This document shows, in pieces, positions 1 to 7,869 of a DNA stretch of 64,000 nucleotides. The stretch is from Tricholoma matsutake (Eukaryota; Basidiomycota; Agaricomycetes; Agaricales; Tricholomataceae): assembly GCA_026075535.2 (NCBI GenBank), contig AP026545.1, positions 2,232,001-2,296,000 of the forward strand, written 5' to 3'. Each line of letters begins with the position of its first letter. Within the stretch, counting starts at the first letter, position 1. Made by a program: the position numbers and the translations under genes. Under the pieces are notes generated by a model, which had not been told where the DNA came from, searched no databases, and saw only the letters and a program-made list of their open reading frames with translations.

Positions 1-250
1 GTCGGCACGCTGAATCGCTGTGCGCGAGGTGTGATCGTTCCGGCCCCATATGGGGAGGGAGTTGGAGAGCTTCTTTGGGACCGGTGAGGGCCCACCGAAG
101 GTGCTATCTGTGAGGATCTACGGCCCCCAGAGGGCCGTAGAGAATCAATGGGGTCGTCGCCAGGAGTTCTGGGCGTACCGGCTCTGGAAGGGTTCCCCAC
201 GTCCATCACTTCGCCCGATCTCCCCCTTACTCTGCTAACAGAATCTGACA
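1..250 (-). CDS. LINE ORF1 (gag-like), N-terminal part
   Basis: Start codon at 250-248 on the minus strand, in the same MSDS context as the other copies. The frame is open to the window edge (about 83 codons). It covers the Ser/Arg/Pro-rich low-complexity N-terminus of ORF1. The zinc knuckles seen in complete copies lie outside the window. It belongs to the L1/L2/L3 subfamily, which has GGRRSSQ where the L6-L11 subfamily has SSRRSTQ. Confidence 0.8.
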
Positions 251-376
251 TGCGCTGGTAAGACGCTATTTAAACCGGATCGCTGGGATCGTTGACGGAT
301 GGAGCCACAAAAGATGAAAACGGTGTCGACGAAGTTTTTGGTGGCTGTGCACGTCGCGGTAACAAGACAAGAAGCG
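1..376 (-). mobile_element. L1: LINE copy, 5' part, cut by window edge
   Basis: Antisense copy of the LINE 5' end. It runs from the 5' terminus at 376 (read on the minus strand it begins CGCTTCTTGTC) through a 126-nt leader into ORF1, and continues left of the window. The 5' terminus matches those of L2, L3 and L6-L11. Beyond it lies a fragment of the N-element ORF, so this copy appears to sit in an N element. The TSD partner would be outside the window. Confidence 0.9.
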
Positions 377-464
377 TCAGGAGGCCCTCAATTACGCTGA
401 GAGCAGCCCTAAGCTAGCCTCGAGGCAAACGATCGACCGTGTGCTGTGGGCGCAGGACGTCCAT
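377..464 (+). pseudogene. N-element ORF fragment
   Basis: About 88 nt that match the interior of the N ORF at 1466-1553 (EALNYAES...IDRVLWAQDVH). It is bounded on the left by the 5' end of L1 and on the right by the 5' end of N1. It is a relic of an older N copy broken by both insertions. Five bases (465-469) before N1 match neither element and may be non-templated. Confidence 0.85.
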
Positions 465-469
465 ATCGT

Positions 470-1249
470 CGCTCCTTGACTTGTTACTACCACCATAAAC
501 AGTGGTAAACACCTCTGCTCAACGTTGCAAGCGACGTCGACACTTCAATTTTCGTCCGATTTTCGATCGGATTTCACCATCACGAACGCTCTCGGCGTCT
601 CCAGGCGTGCCCTGATTTGCTAAGAGATCCGTCCATCCGATCTCCGTGGATGCCCCGGTCATTGTTTCTGACAATGGCCGCTATCTGTCTCGTTCTCCTG
701 GGCTTCGAGGATCCTGACTAGGTGAGTGTTGTTTATGAAAGAGTAGTCTGGGTCCCTCTGGGGGCTTAGAGTGGGTGTGGGATGCCTGCTTCAACGCTCG
801 CCCAAGTCGACACACTCGGTTAGTTGGGGGAGGTCTGGCTTAGGGAGAAGGGACGTTATCACTGGATTGCTGGTTGTCTGGGAGGCTTCTAGCCTCCATG
901 CTCTGTGAGTTTCTATTACTAGAGACATGCTACACTGACTACCCGTTGGAATACACCATCGTTAAAAGGGGCCGGGCGATGGTGCCCCCTGGCGGCTAGG
1001 TCGTTACCTTGGTGGCCGCCACTCTCCACCCACTCTCTACCTCCGGTGCTCACTCGTCTAGGGTGTCATGACCCGGGTTCAATATTCTCCCACTAGGCAG
1101 CAGGATGTGCGGCTTGCTCGCCCCCTCGGAGCGTTCGGAGGCTGGATCGGGTGGACCCGGAATGTAGATAAGGGACCAGCCGTTATCGATTCCACGCTGC
1201 GTATTTTGATTCTTACCATCATCTACTAGCACTAACACACACTCTCTCA
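470..1249 (+). promoter_or_regulatory. N-element structured leader (5' UTR)
   Basis: No long ORF, but several perfect or near-perfect hairpins: 489-493/502-506, 522-528/531-537, 555-560/566-571, 660-665/671-676, 955-961/977-983 and 991-996/1015-1020. Some stems are kept by paired changes in other copies. A 53-codon upstream ORF begins at ATG 1068 and ends at 1229. A GT-AG intron starts at 1201. By analogy with other LINE-type elements, an internal promoter is expected near the 5' end, but no promoter motif can be identified by eye. Confidence 0.55.
955..1020 (+). ncRNA. Covarying paired hairpins in N leader
   Basis: Stem 1 is ACCATCG (955-961) with CGATGGT (977-983). In N7 it becomes ACCGTCG with TGACGGT, so an A-U pair changes to G-C. 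Stem 2 is GGCGGC (991-996) with GCCGCC (1015-1020). In N11 it becomes AGCGGC with GCCGCT, so a G-C pair changes to A-U. The loop of stem 1 contains GGGGC (968-972), which can pair with GCCCC directly after the stem (984-988). That would be an alternative, mutually exclusive fold. Function unknown. Confidence 0.5.
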
Positions 1250-1269
1250 ATGCCCAAACGGCGAACCAG
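1201..1269 (+). other. 69-nt intron containing the N ORF start codon
   Basis: GTATTT donor, CTAAC branch site at 1232-1236, and an acceptor ending CCAG at 1269. Copy N5 lacks exactly this segment, with no base of ambiguity at the junction. That is the signature of reverse transcription of a spliced RNA. Donor, branch and acceptor are kept in N2, N3, N4, N6, N7, N9 and N11; N8 keeps donor and acceptor but reads ATTAAC at the branch. Splicing removes ATG 1250 and the first codons of the main ORF. Confidence 0.8.
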
Positions 1270-2029
1270 AGTCCAACCACCACATCGGGGTCTACGCGAC
1301 CCCGTTCTGATCACGGGCGACATCTTTGATGATGACGTCCAAGACTACGACACCCGGTACGATCAAGACGATCCGGATGTAGCTACTGCCCTACGGGCAG
1401 TTAGAGATCTATGGGCTGGAGAAGACCTCTCCGACCCTGAGGATGACGAGGACTCTCTTGCTATGCAAGAGGCCCTCAATTACGCCGAGAGCAGCCCCAA
1501 GCTGGCCTCGAGGCAAACGATAGACCGTGTGCTGTGGGCGCAGGACGTCCATGTCGCACATAAACGGTGGACTCGCAGTCTTGAACGCGAGGACATGTAT
1601 TCACAGGAGCTCGGCATGGCCGAGCTCTTCTATCCGGAGGCATCCCCTGCCCCATTACCGCCTTTGCCCCCCATCCCTGAGTTGGTGGAGGACGAAGTGC
1701 CGCTATCTGTGAATGACAGGTTGGAAATCGAAGCCACCTCTCATGCCATGCTACACCAACTCGACGCGATGACCATGTTCATTGGTACCGTCCGTACATC
1801 CGCCGTTCCCCCTGCAGAGAGGAACGCATGGCGCCAAATGGCCTGGGAGTTATTCACGACCACCTGGCGACTGTCTGAGACGATGTCGGCGGAACTAGCA
1901 GCCGTTCCGACACCTCTCGACCTCACGTCTCCGGCAGCCTTCCAGGCTTCCTACGCGGCGGTGCACACCGCTCAATCAGAGCTTCAATCTGGGGAACCCT
2001 CGTCCCCAGCACGGCGCCGTCGTCCTTGA
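1250..2029 (+). CDS. N-element protein, acidic, unknown function
   Basis: 259 aa from an ATG that opens MPKRRTR. I recognise no family. Visible regions in order: a short basic start; acidic stretches around residues 25-75 with runs of D/E; a segment with the motif HKRWTRSLEREDMYSQE (about 105-122); a proline-rich linker ASPAPLPPLPPIPELVEDE; a probably helical part with AWRQMAWELFTTTW (about 193-206); and an Arg-rich end. There is no RT, endonuclease, zinc-knuckle or transmembrane signature. The stop after RRRRP arises from CGA to TGA; N4 and N6 read through it for a further RGPRGQQRRN tail. The frame is kept in divergent copies (N9), which implies selection on the protein. It could be an RNA-binding or LINE-protein-binding accessory factor, but that is a guess. 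Confidence 0.75.
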   Translation: MPKRRTRVQPPHRGLRDPVLITGDIFDDDVQDYDTRYDQDDPDVATALRAVRDLWAGEDLSDPEDDEDSLAMQEALNYAESSPKLASRQTIDRVLWAQDVHVAHKRWTRSLEREDMYSQELGMAELFYPEASPAPLPPLPPIPELVEDEVPLSVNDRLEIEATSHAMLHQLDAMTMFIGTVRTSAVPPAERNAWRQMAWELFTTTWRLSETMSAELAAVPTPLDLTSPAAFQASYAAVHTAQSELQSGEPSSPARRRRP

Positions 2030-2678
2030 GGTCCTCGTGGACAGCAGCGCCGCAACTAGTACAGGGGGCTATCCCCCTCTACATTCACGGCCACCAAGTA
2101 ACTGGTGGCCACTATCGGGATGGTGACATGGTGTCGCTTCCCTATACCTTCCCCCCACTGCGGGGGGGACGATGTCATCGAGTGCGTGCACATAGGTGCA
2201 TTTGCTCGAGGGGGGTCTCGGCCCCCTACTTACGGCGGTCACGGTGAATAACCAGGTGAACAACCACCCGCCTTGTTACTGTCACTTGTGCACAACACGG
2301 TGATGGTCCACCTCATTCATCTGGGGTGGTCAATCCTCGTTGGCTGGAAAAACGCAGACGGTTATTCCTCCCGCAAGGGGGGATTTACGGTGAATTAACA
2401 CTGCTGCGCCTGGTCTGGCCTCGGTCGGACATGTGGCTGGGGGACCGTTTGCTCCAGGGGGCGATCTAATGGCTAACTTCGGGAGGGGGGGGCGCCCCCT
2501 CCAGATTATTGCCTTTCCTGGCTGAGAGGCCAACGTCTGTGGAACTGCCCGCCTAAAGGTGGCTAAAACGGGGACCTGAGTGGGAGATGGGCGAGGGGAA
2601 CGCGTAGATAAAGTAGTACCCGAGTTTGTACCTTGCTCCGCGGACTGCGTTCGAGCCCCGCGTTATAAATTCTGATCC
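2030..2678 (+). promoter_or_regulatory. N-element 3' UTR with serial hairpins and LINE-like tail
   Basis: No coding frame. Holds a series of G-run/C-run hairpins: 2063-2068/2073-2078, 2089-2096/2103-2110, one near 2150-2170, one near 2208-2227, UCCC-GCAA-GGGG near 2372-2384, and one near 2483-2503. The last 40 nt (2638-2678) form a CGCGG/CCGCG stem-loop followed by CGTTATAAATT, shared with the LINE 3' end. This is the probable recognition site for the LINE reverse transcriptase. Confidence 0.6.
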
Positions 2679-2696
2679 AAAAAAAAAAAAAAAAAA

Positions 2697-2777
2697 GATG
2701 AGAAAGCGTTCCATTTGTAGGTCGTCTTGCGACCAACTAGATATGATCGGAAGAAGTTTACTACTTGCGCAGGCATT
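2697..2777 (-). pseudogene. LINE ORF2 scrap (RT region)
   Basis: About 80 nt that match, in antisense, the RT segment with VVNFFRSYLVGRKTTYKW (compare 24133-24225 on the minus strand). It lies between the poly(A) of N1 and the 5' end of L2. It is probably the continuation of L3, whose ORF2 is cut on the other side of L2 at 13017. About 0.6 kb of ORF2 is missing between the two parts. Confidence 0.75.
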
Positions 2778-2902
2778 CGCTTCTTGTCTTGTTACCGCGA
2801 CGTGCACAGCCACCAAATACTTCATCGACACCGTTTTCATCTTTTGTGGCTCCATCCGTCAACGATCCCAGCGATCCGGTTTATCTAGCGTCTTACCAAC
2901 GC

Positions 2903-4825
2903 ATGTCAGATTCTGTTAGCAGAGTAAGGGGGAGATCGGGCGAAGCGATGGATGTGGGGGACCATTCCAGAGCCGGTACGCCCAGAACTCCTGGCGACGA
3001 CCCCATTGATTCTCTACGGCCCTCTGGGGGCCGTAGATCCTCACAGATAGCACCTTCGGTGGGCCCTCATCGGTCCCAAAGAAGCTCTCCAACTCCCTCC
3101 CCGTACGGGGCCGGAACGATCACACCTCGCGCACAAAGGTTCAGTGTGCCAACACTATCTCCCAGGAGGGCCACAGCGTCCCCTGCACCACCTACCACTC
3201 CTTCCACTCCTGCCTCTCGGTGGGGAGACGAAGCTTTGACACCCAACCCCGAGCCCGTGATCCAAGACACGGTGATGGCGAGCGATGCGGACGACGATTG
3301 GGCCGGTCCAGTCACCTTCGCCCACGACCTCGGGGAATACGCCCAGGGATTCATTACTGTTTTGAACAGGACTGGAGCCCGACAACCTACTGCTGAACAA
3401 CGGCAGGAAATTGCTGAACAACTGGGGGCGGTGCTGTATGCAGCGACCACAGTCGGATTCCATCGCGACTCGGGGAACACGACCCTCCGAAGAGCCATCG
3501 ACAGGGCTGGCGGTGCAGGCAAGCGACCTGCGACTACCGACCCCAACGACGTCCCAAGGACGGAGCACTTGGAGGGATGGGATGGGCCACGCCCCCCCCC
3601 TCACAAATCTGCGAGGACACGAGGCCCGAAAGGGGCTCGACCTCTTCCTAAGCCCCCAACAGGGGGCACCTCTTCCTCATGGGGCAGAGGACCTCCTCCC
3701 CCTGTGAACATGTCAACCAAGCCTTCGGGCAGGGGGACGTTTGCTCAGGTAGCTCGCTTCCCCGGGGGGCGAGCTCCTAACACATCCATGGATGGCCTTG
3801 TGCGACTAGCCAAGGCCTTCCCTGAGCTTCCTACCGACAAGCTGGCTGACATCCAGCAGCACGTCGGTCCATCCAGGCCCAAGGCTGCAAAGCCTTCGCC
3901 CACTGTTCACGGACCGTCTCGAAGACAGGTCCTCGTTCACGTTCGACCCCCCCTAGAGGAGGGAACGAACCCGGCTGATTTCCTGGACCATGTCCGGACG
4001 ACTTTAGGACTGCACCACTCCAAGGTAGTGGCACAGTCTGCTACCATGCACGCCGGGAACCTCTCGGTGTCAACGGACGTAGTGGCCTCGGATGAGGACC
4101 TACGATGTTTTAAGGAGGCGGCTCACAAGGCCTTCCCCTACGCGCTTCAAATCGATGCAGCGTTACCTACGTCCACGTCCTACCTCAAGCTGGTAGACGT
4201 GCCCTACATCGCAAACGACAAGGCCATTACGCCTGATGTCGTCATAGCCCACCTGGGGAAGTCAGGCATATCTGACCTCACCGTGCTGCAGGTCCCCCCA
4301 AGGGTCGTACGTGATTCAAGAATGTCGGATACGTGCACCGTTTACCTCAACATTGCTGACTCGGTCAGTGGCGCACGAGCGAAAGCTCTCATCGGGCGTG
4401 GTGTCCAGTTTGGACGATACGTCGCCTACGTTAGGGCAGCCAGGGCGAACCCTGGACTCCCATTATGCCAACGGTGCTGGAAGTGGGGCCACCCCACCCC
4501 AGCATGCAGAGCTCCACAGTCGAAATGCCCGATATGTGCAGGCCCACACCGCAAGGAGCACCATCGTGCCCTAGCGGGGTGCTGTAAGGGAAACGCCAAG
4601 GCGAACCCTCCCATCCCAGCTACCCCAGAGGGGGCAGCATGTCCTCACCCGGCTAGGTGCTTGAACTGCCGGAAGAACCACGCATCCGATGATCGTCGAT
4701 GCAATTTCTGGCGACATCACTTTGACCGTGACTGGATCAAGGCTCGCTATGACGAGGTGAGTGCTAGACGCAACTCTCGCTCTCCTCCTACTCACCATCC
4801 CGCAGGACGCGGTGGCCAAACGTAA
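2903..4825 (+). CDS. LINE ORF1, gag-like nucleic-acid-binding protein
   Basis: 640 aa, intact. The MSDS methionine is chosen because this context is conserved among copies. The frame is open further upstream (from 2765), but that part overlaps the leader and the flanking scrap. The first 350 residues are low-complexity Ser/Pro/Arg/Gly. A conserved folded part follows (around 280-480). Three zinc knuckles lie at the C-terminus: CQRCWKWGHPTPAC from C522 (CX2CX4HX4C), CPICAGPH from C542, and CLNCRKNHASDDRRC from C586. Proteins of this type coat LINE RNA and act as chaperones in the ribonucleoprotein. The TAA stop directly precedes the ORF2 ATG with no spacer. A GT-AG segment (4757-4805) near the end may be a small intron. 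Confidence 0.9.
   Translation: MSDSVSRVRGRSGEAMDVGDHSRAGTPRTPGDDPIDSLRPSGGRRSSQIAPSVGPHRSQRSSPTPSPYGAGTITPRAQRFSVPTLSPRRATASPAPPTTPSTPASRWGDEALTPNPEPVIQDTVMASDADDDWAGPVTFAHDLGEYAQGFITVLNRTGARQPTAEQRQEIAEQLGAVLYAATTVGFHRDSGNTTLRRAIDRAGGAGKRPATTDPNDVPRTEHLEGWDGPRPPPHKSARTRGPKGARPLPKPPTGGTSSSWGRGPPPPVNMSTKPSGRGTFAQVARFPGGRAPNTSMDGLVRLAKAFPELPTDKLADIQQHVGPSRPKAAKPSPTVHGPSRRQVLVHVRPPLEEGTNPADFLDHVRTTLGLHHSKVVAQSATMHAGNLSVSTDVVASDEDLRCFKEAAHKAFPYALQIDAALPTSTSYLKLVDVPYIANDKAITPDVVIAHLGKSGISDLTVLQVPPRVVRDSRMSDTCTVYLNIADSVSGARAKALIGRGVQFGRYVAYVRAARANPGLPLCQRCWKWGHPTPACRAPQSKCPICAGPHRKEHHRALAGCCKGNAKANPPIPATPEGAACPHPARCLNCRKNHASDDRRCNFWRHHFDRDWIKARYDEVSARRNSRSPPTHHPAGRGGQT
4757..4805 (+). other. Possible 49-nt intron at ORF1 3' end
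   Basis: GTGAGT donor at 4757, a branch-like CTCAC near 4791 (CTTAC in most other copies), and acceptor CCGCAG ending at 4805. The length is typical of fungal introns. Splicing would replace the last ORF1 residues with DAVAKRK and end ORF1 at a TGA overlapping the ORF2 start as ATGA. No copy in the window lacks it, so splicing is unproven. Confidence 0.35.
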
Positions 4826-6004
4826 ATGAGGGACAGACTTAGATCTACCCCACAGTTACGCATATTTAGTCAAAATGTAAATCGGAATTGGGGTTACATG
4901 GACTCTATACTGGCAGACTTCGTAGATGATTATGATTTGCTTTTTATCCAAGAGCCGCCTTGGCGACTGATAAGACACGCCCCATCTGCCCACAACAGGG
5001 AAGGGGAGGAAGTTATAGGCGCACCGATGAGCCCAAACTGGGGAACGTTAGTGCGCCCCTCGGGTATTGATTCCCCCCCACGCGTTGCTGTCTATTTTGC
5101 AAACAGCATCGCTAATCTAAGACCAGGTCTCAGACGAGATCTGATCGATGATCGTGACATCCTCTTGTTCTCACTGGGAATAGGGGAGGACGTCATGCTA
5201 CTCGCTAACGTATACTCGGATAGCCAACACTCAGCCATCACGCTCTTGTTCGAGAACGTCATGCTGATTCCTCGCCTACATTTCATGTGTGGCGACTTTA
5301 ACGTGAGACACGCCTCCTGGGACCCCCAGGGGCCTGAACACTCCATTCACGCTGACCACTTAGTGGAAACGGCTGCGGCATTAGGCCTGACTAGAGCTCT
5401 ACCAGTAGTGGAGGGCCCTACCCACTTCCCCCCACAACAGGGCCTTCACCCTACAGTGATCGACCTGATGTTCGTACCTACAGATCTTAGATTTGTATTG
5501 TACTGCGAGATTGTACCTGAAGCCAGGGGAACATCTGACCATGCCCCCCTGACGTTAGTTCTACCTGGTCCGGGATCTCTGGTTCCGGTTACCAAGTGGT
5601 CCATCAAAAAAGGATCCGAGGAGGAAGCATCTTATCGAGATGCCGTCTCCTCCGCTTTAATTCCGTGGCTAAATTGGCACGGAAATACATCGGCAGAGAT
5701 CGATGAGGTCGTTTCGGCGATATCAACGATCTTAAACAAGGCATGGGAAAACCATGCCAAGGAATCCCGCCTCGGCAAGTCGTCCAAAGGCTGGTGGACA
5801 GACGAATGCAGTGGTGCCCTAGACGCTTACAGAGCCTCTCGAGACGAGGGAGACTGGAAGCTCTATAGGAAAGTCATGCGACACGCAAAGCGCGACTTTT
5901 TCGACGACCGTATCCAGGAAGTGGCTACGATGAACAGACGACCCTGGGACTTGATGTCTTGGACTCGTCAACGTAACCTCCCGTCATACGAGGCAATCTC
6001 CTAT

Positions 6005-7869
6005 TTTTTTTTTTTTTTTTTTTTGGGTCAACAATTTATAACGCGGGGCTCGATCGCAGTCCGCGGAGCAGGATACAAACTTGGGTACTACTATAACTAC
6101 GCTTCCCCTCACCCATATCCTACCCAGGTCCTCGTTTTAGCCACTTTAGGCGGGCAGTGCCACAGACGTTGGCCTCTCAGCCAGGAAAGGCAATAATCTG
6201 GAGGGGGAGACCCCCTCCTGAAGCTAGCCATTAGATCGTCAGCTGGTGCGAAGTGGTCCCCCAGCCACATATCCAACCGAAGTCAGATCAGGCGCAGCAG
6301 TGTCAATTCACCGTAAATCCCCCCTTGCGGGAGGAATAACCGTCCGCATACTCCCAGCCAACGAGGATTGACCACCCCGGACAAACGAGGTGGACCATCA
6401 CTGTGTCATGCACGAGTAACAGTGATGTGGCAGCTGGTTGTTCACCTGGTTATTCACCGGAACCGCCGTAAGCAGGGGGCCCAAGCCCCCCTCGAGCAAA
6501 TGCACTGCCAGCACATGCACTCGATAGCAATTTCCCCCCCGCAGCAGGGAGAACGTAAAGGGTAGCGACATTTGTCACCAACCTGACAGCAGCCAGCGGA
6601 CTGGCGGTGATGGGTGTGGAGCGGAATGCCCCACACAAGTAGCAGCACGGCCATCTGTGATGATGACGGCACTGTACTGGGAACGAGGGTTCCCCAGATT
6701 GGAGCTCTGCTAGAGCTGTTGGCATCGCCACACAGGAAGCTGGAACAGCTGCCGGAGGCGTAGGATCATTGGAACGATCGTCTCTGGTTGTCCACTTGGG
6801 CATCAGGAGCAAGTTAGTACTGGTATATGATGCTAGTGATCGAAATACGCAGCGTGCAGTGTAAGCGAGGGCCTCCTGCCTAGCAAGAGAGTCCACGTAG
6901 TCGTCAGGGTCGGGGAGGTCCTCCCCAGCCCACAGATCTCAAACTGCCTAGGGCAGCTGCTACCTCCAGTTCGTTCTGTGAGAACTGGGTGTCGTAGTCT
7001 TGGGCATCATCACCAACGATGTCACCCGTAATCAAGGTGGGGTCGTGAAGGCCCCAGTGTGTGGTTTGGTCTCTGTTCAGCCGTTTGGGCATTGAGAGTG
7101 AGTTAGCACAGGTAAATGACGATAACAGTCAAAGTACGTAGCGTAAGGTTGATAACAGATGGCCCCTTATCTCAGTTCCAGGTCCACCCGATACAGCCTC
7201 CAAACGCTCCGAGGGGGCGAACAGGCCGCGCATCCTGTTGCCTGGTGGGAGAAGATTGAACCCGGGTCATAACACCCTAGAAGAGTGAGCACCGGAGGTA
7301 GAGAGTTGGTGGTGAGTAGCGGCCACCAGAGCGTCGACCTAGCTGTCAGGGGGCACCATCGCCCGGCCCCTTTTAACGATGGTGTATTCCAACGGGTAGT
7401 CAGTGTAGCATGTCTCTAGTAATAGAAACTCACAGAGCATGGAGGCTGGGAGCCTCCCAGACGGCCAGCAGTCCAGTAAGAACGTCCTTCCCCCTAAGCC
7501 AGACCTCCCCCAGCTAAACAAGTGCTTCTACTTGGGCGAGCATTGAAGCAGGCATCCCACACCCGCTCTAAGCCCCCATAGGGACCCAGACTACTCTTTC
7601 ATAGACATCACTCACCTAGCCAGGATCCTCGAAGCCAAGGGGAACAAGACAGATAGCAGTCACTGTTGGAAACAATGACCGAGACATCCCCGGAGATCGG
7701 ATGGACGGATCTCTTAGCAAATCAGGGCAAGCCTGGAGACGCCGAGAGCGTTCGTGATGGTGAAATCCGATCGAAAATTGGACAAAAATTGAAGTGTCGA
7801 CGTCGCGTGCAACGTTGAGCAGAGGTGTTTACCACTATTTATGGTGGTTGTAACAAGTCAAGGAGCGAG
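6005..7869 (-). mobile_element. N2: N-II element in L2
   Basis: Poly(T) from 6005, 5' end at about 7867 (reads CGCTCCTTGACTTG on the minus strand), plus two extra bases. TSD GAGGCAATCTCCTAT at 5990-6004 and 7870-7884. This N-II copy is shorter than N-I, lacks an intact ORF and is nearly identical to N3. It keeps the leader hairpins, the intron signals and the LINE-like 3' tail. Confidence 0.93.
6660..7092 (-). pseudogene. N-II degenerate ORF
   Basis: Begins like the N protein (MPKRLNRDQTTHWGL, then ITGDIVGDDAQDYDT), then shifts frame near residue 48 and stops. Instead of the central region there is a second copy of the leader end, intron and start-codon module (around 6780-6860), followed by a shortened C-terminus. 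N3 and N7 share the same defects, so N-II is a non-coding lineage, not independently decayed copies. Confidence 0.75.

Larger units (their letters stand above)
470..2696 (+). mobile_element. N1: full-length N element
   Basis: The 5' end CGCTCCTTGACTTGTTAC is followed by a leader of about 780 nt, one ORF (1250-2029), a 3' UTR of about 650 nt and an 18-nt poly(A) ending at 2696. The 5' and 3' termini resemble those of the LINE. The left flank (N ORF fragment) and right flank (antisense LINE ORF2) do not match, so no TSD is visible. The locus was probably rearranged or lost target DNA on insertion. It belongs to the ORF-bearing subfamily N-I and is closest to N5. Confidence 0.9.

Noticed and set aside
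470..700. CRISPR or tandem-repeat array from the recurring hairpin sequences
   Set aside because: The repeats are dispersed element ends, not short units with spacers.
955..1020. HDV-like self-cleaving ribozyme
   Set aside because: The segment lies about 485 nt inside the element, the nested P1-P4 arrangement cannot be drawn, and no catalytic C context is visible.
1050..1283. Minus-strand ORF across the N leader (also 45066-45299)
   Set aside because: Antisense to the uORF, intron and start region, and not maintained in other subfamilies.
2648..2662. tRNA-like B box (GTTCGAGCC) near the N1 3' end, as in a tRNA-derived SINE
   Set aside because: Most other L and N copies read GATCGAGCC or GATCGGGCG there, no A box lies at the right distance, and the block is part of the tail shared with the LINE.
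2765..2902. Upstream extension of L2 ORF1
   Set aside because: It runs through the leader and into the unrelated flank. The MSDS or MSES methionine is the start common to all copies.
3067..3604. Long antisense ORFs opposite ORF1 (also at 17698-18235 and 41303-41762)
   Set aside because: They mirror the Ser/Pro/Arg-rich coding strand, whose composition leaves the reverse frames open. They have no conserved start and recur only as shadows.
5998..6196. ORFs running from LINE ORF2 through poly(T) into N elements (Phe-rich stretches)
   Set aside because: Chance fusion across insertion junctions (also at 10144, 20805, 34678 and 51459). No sign of use.
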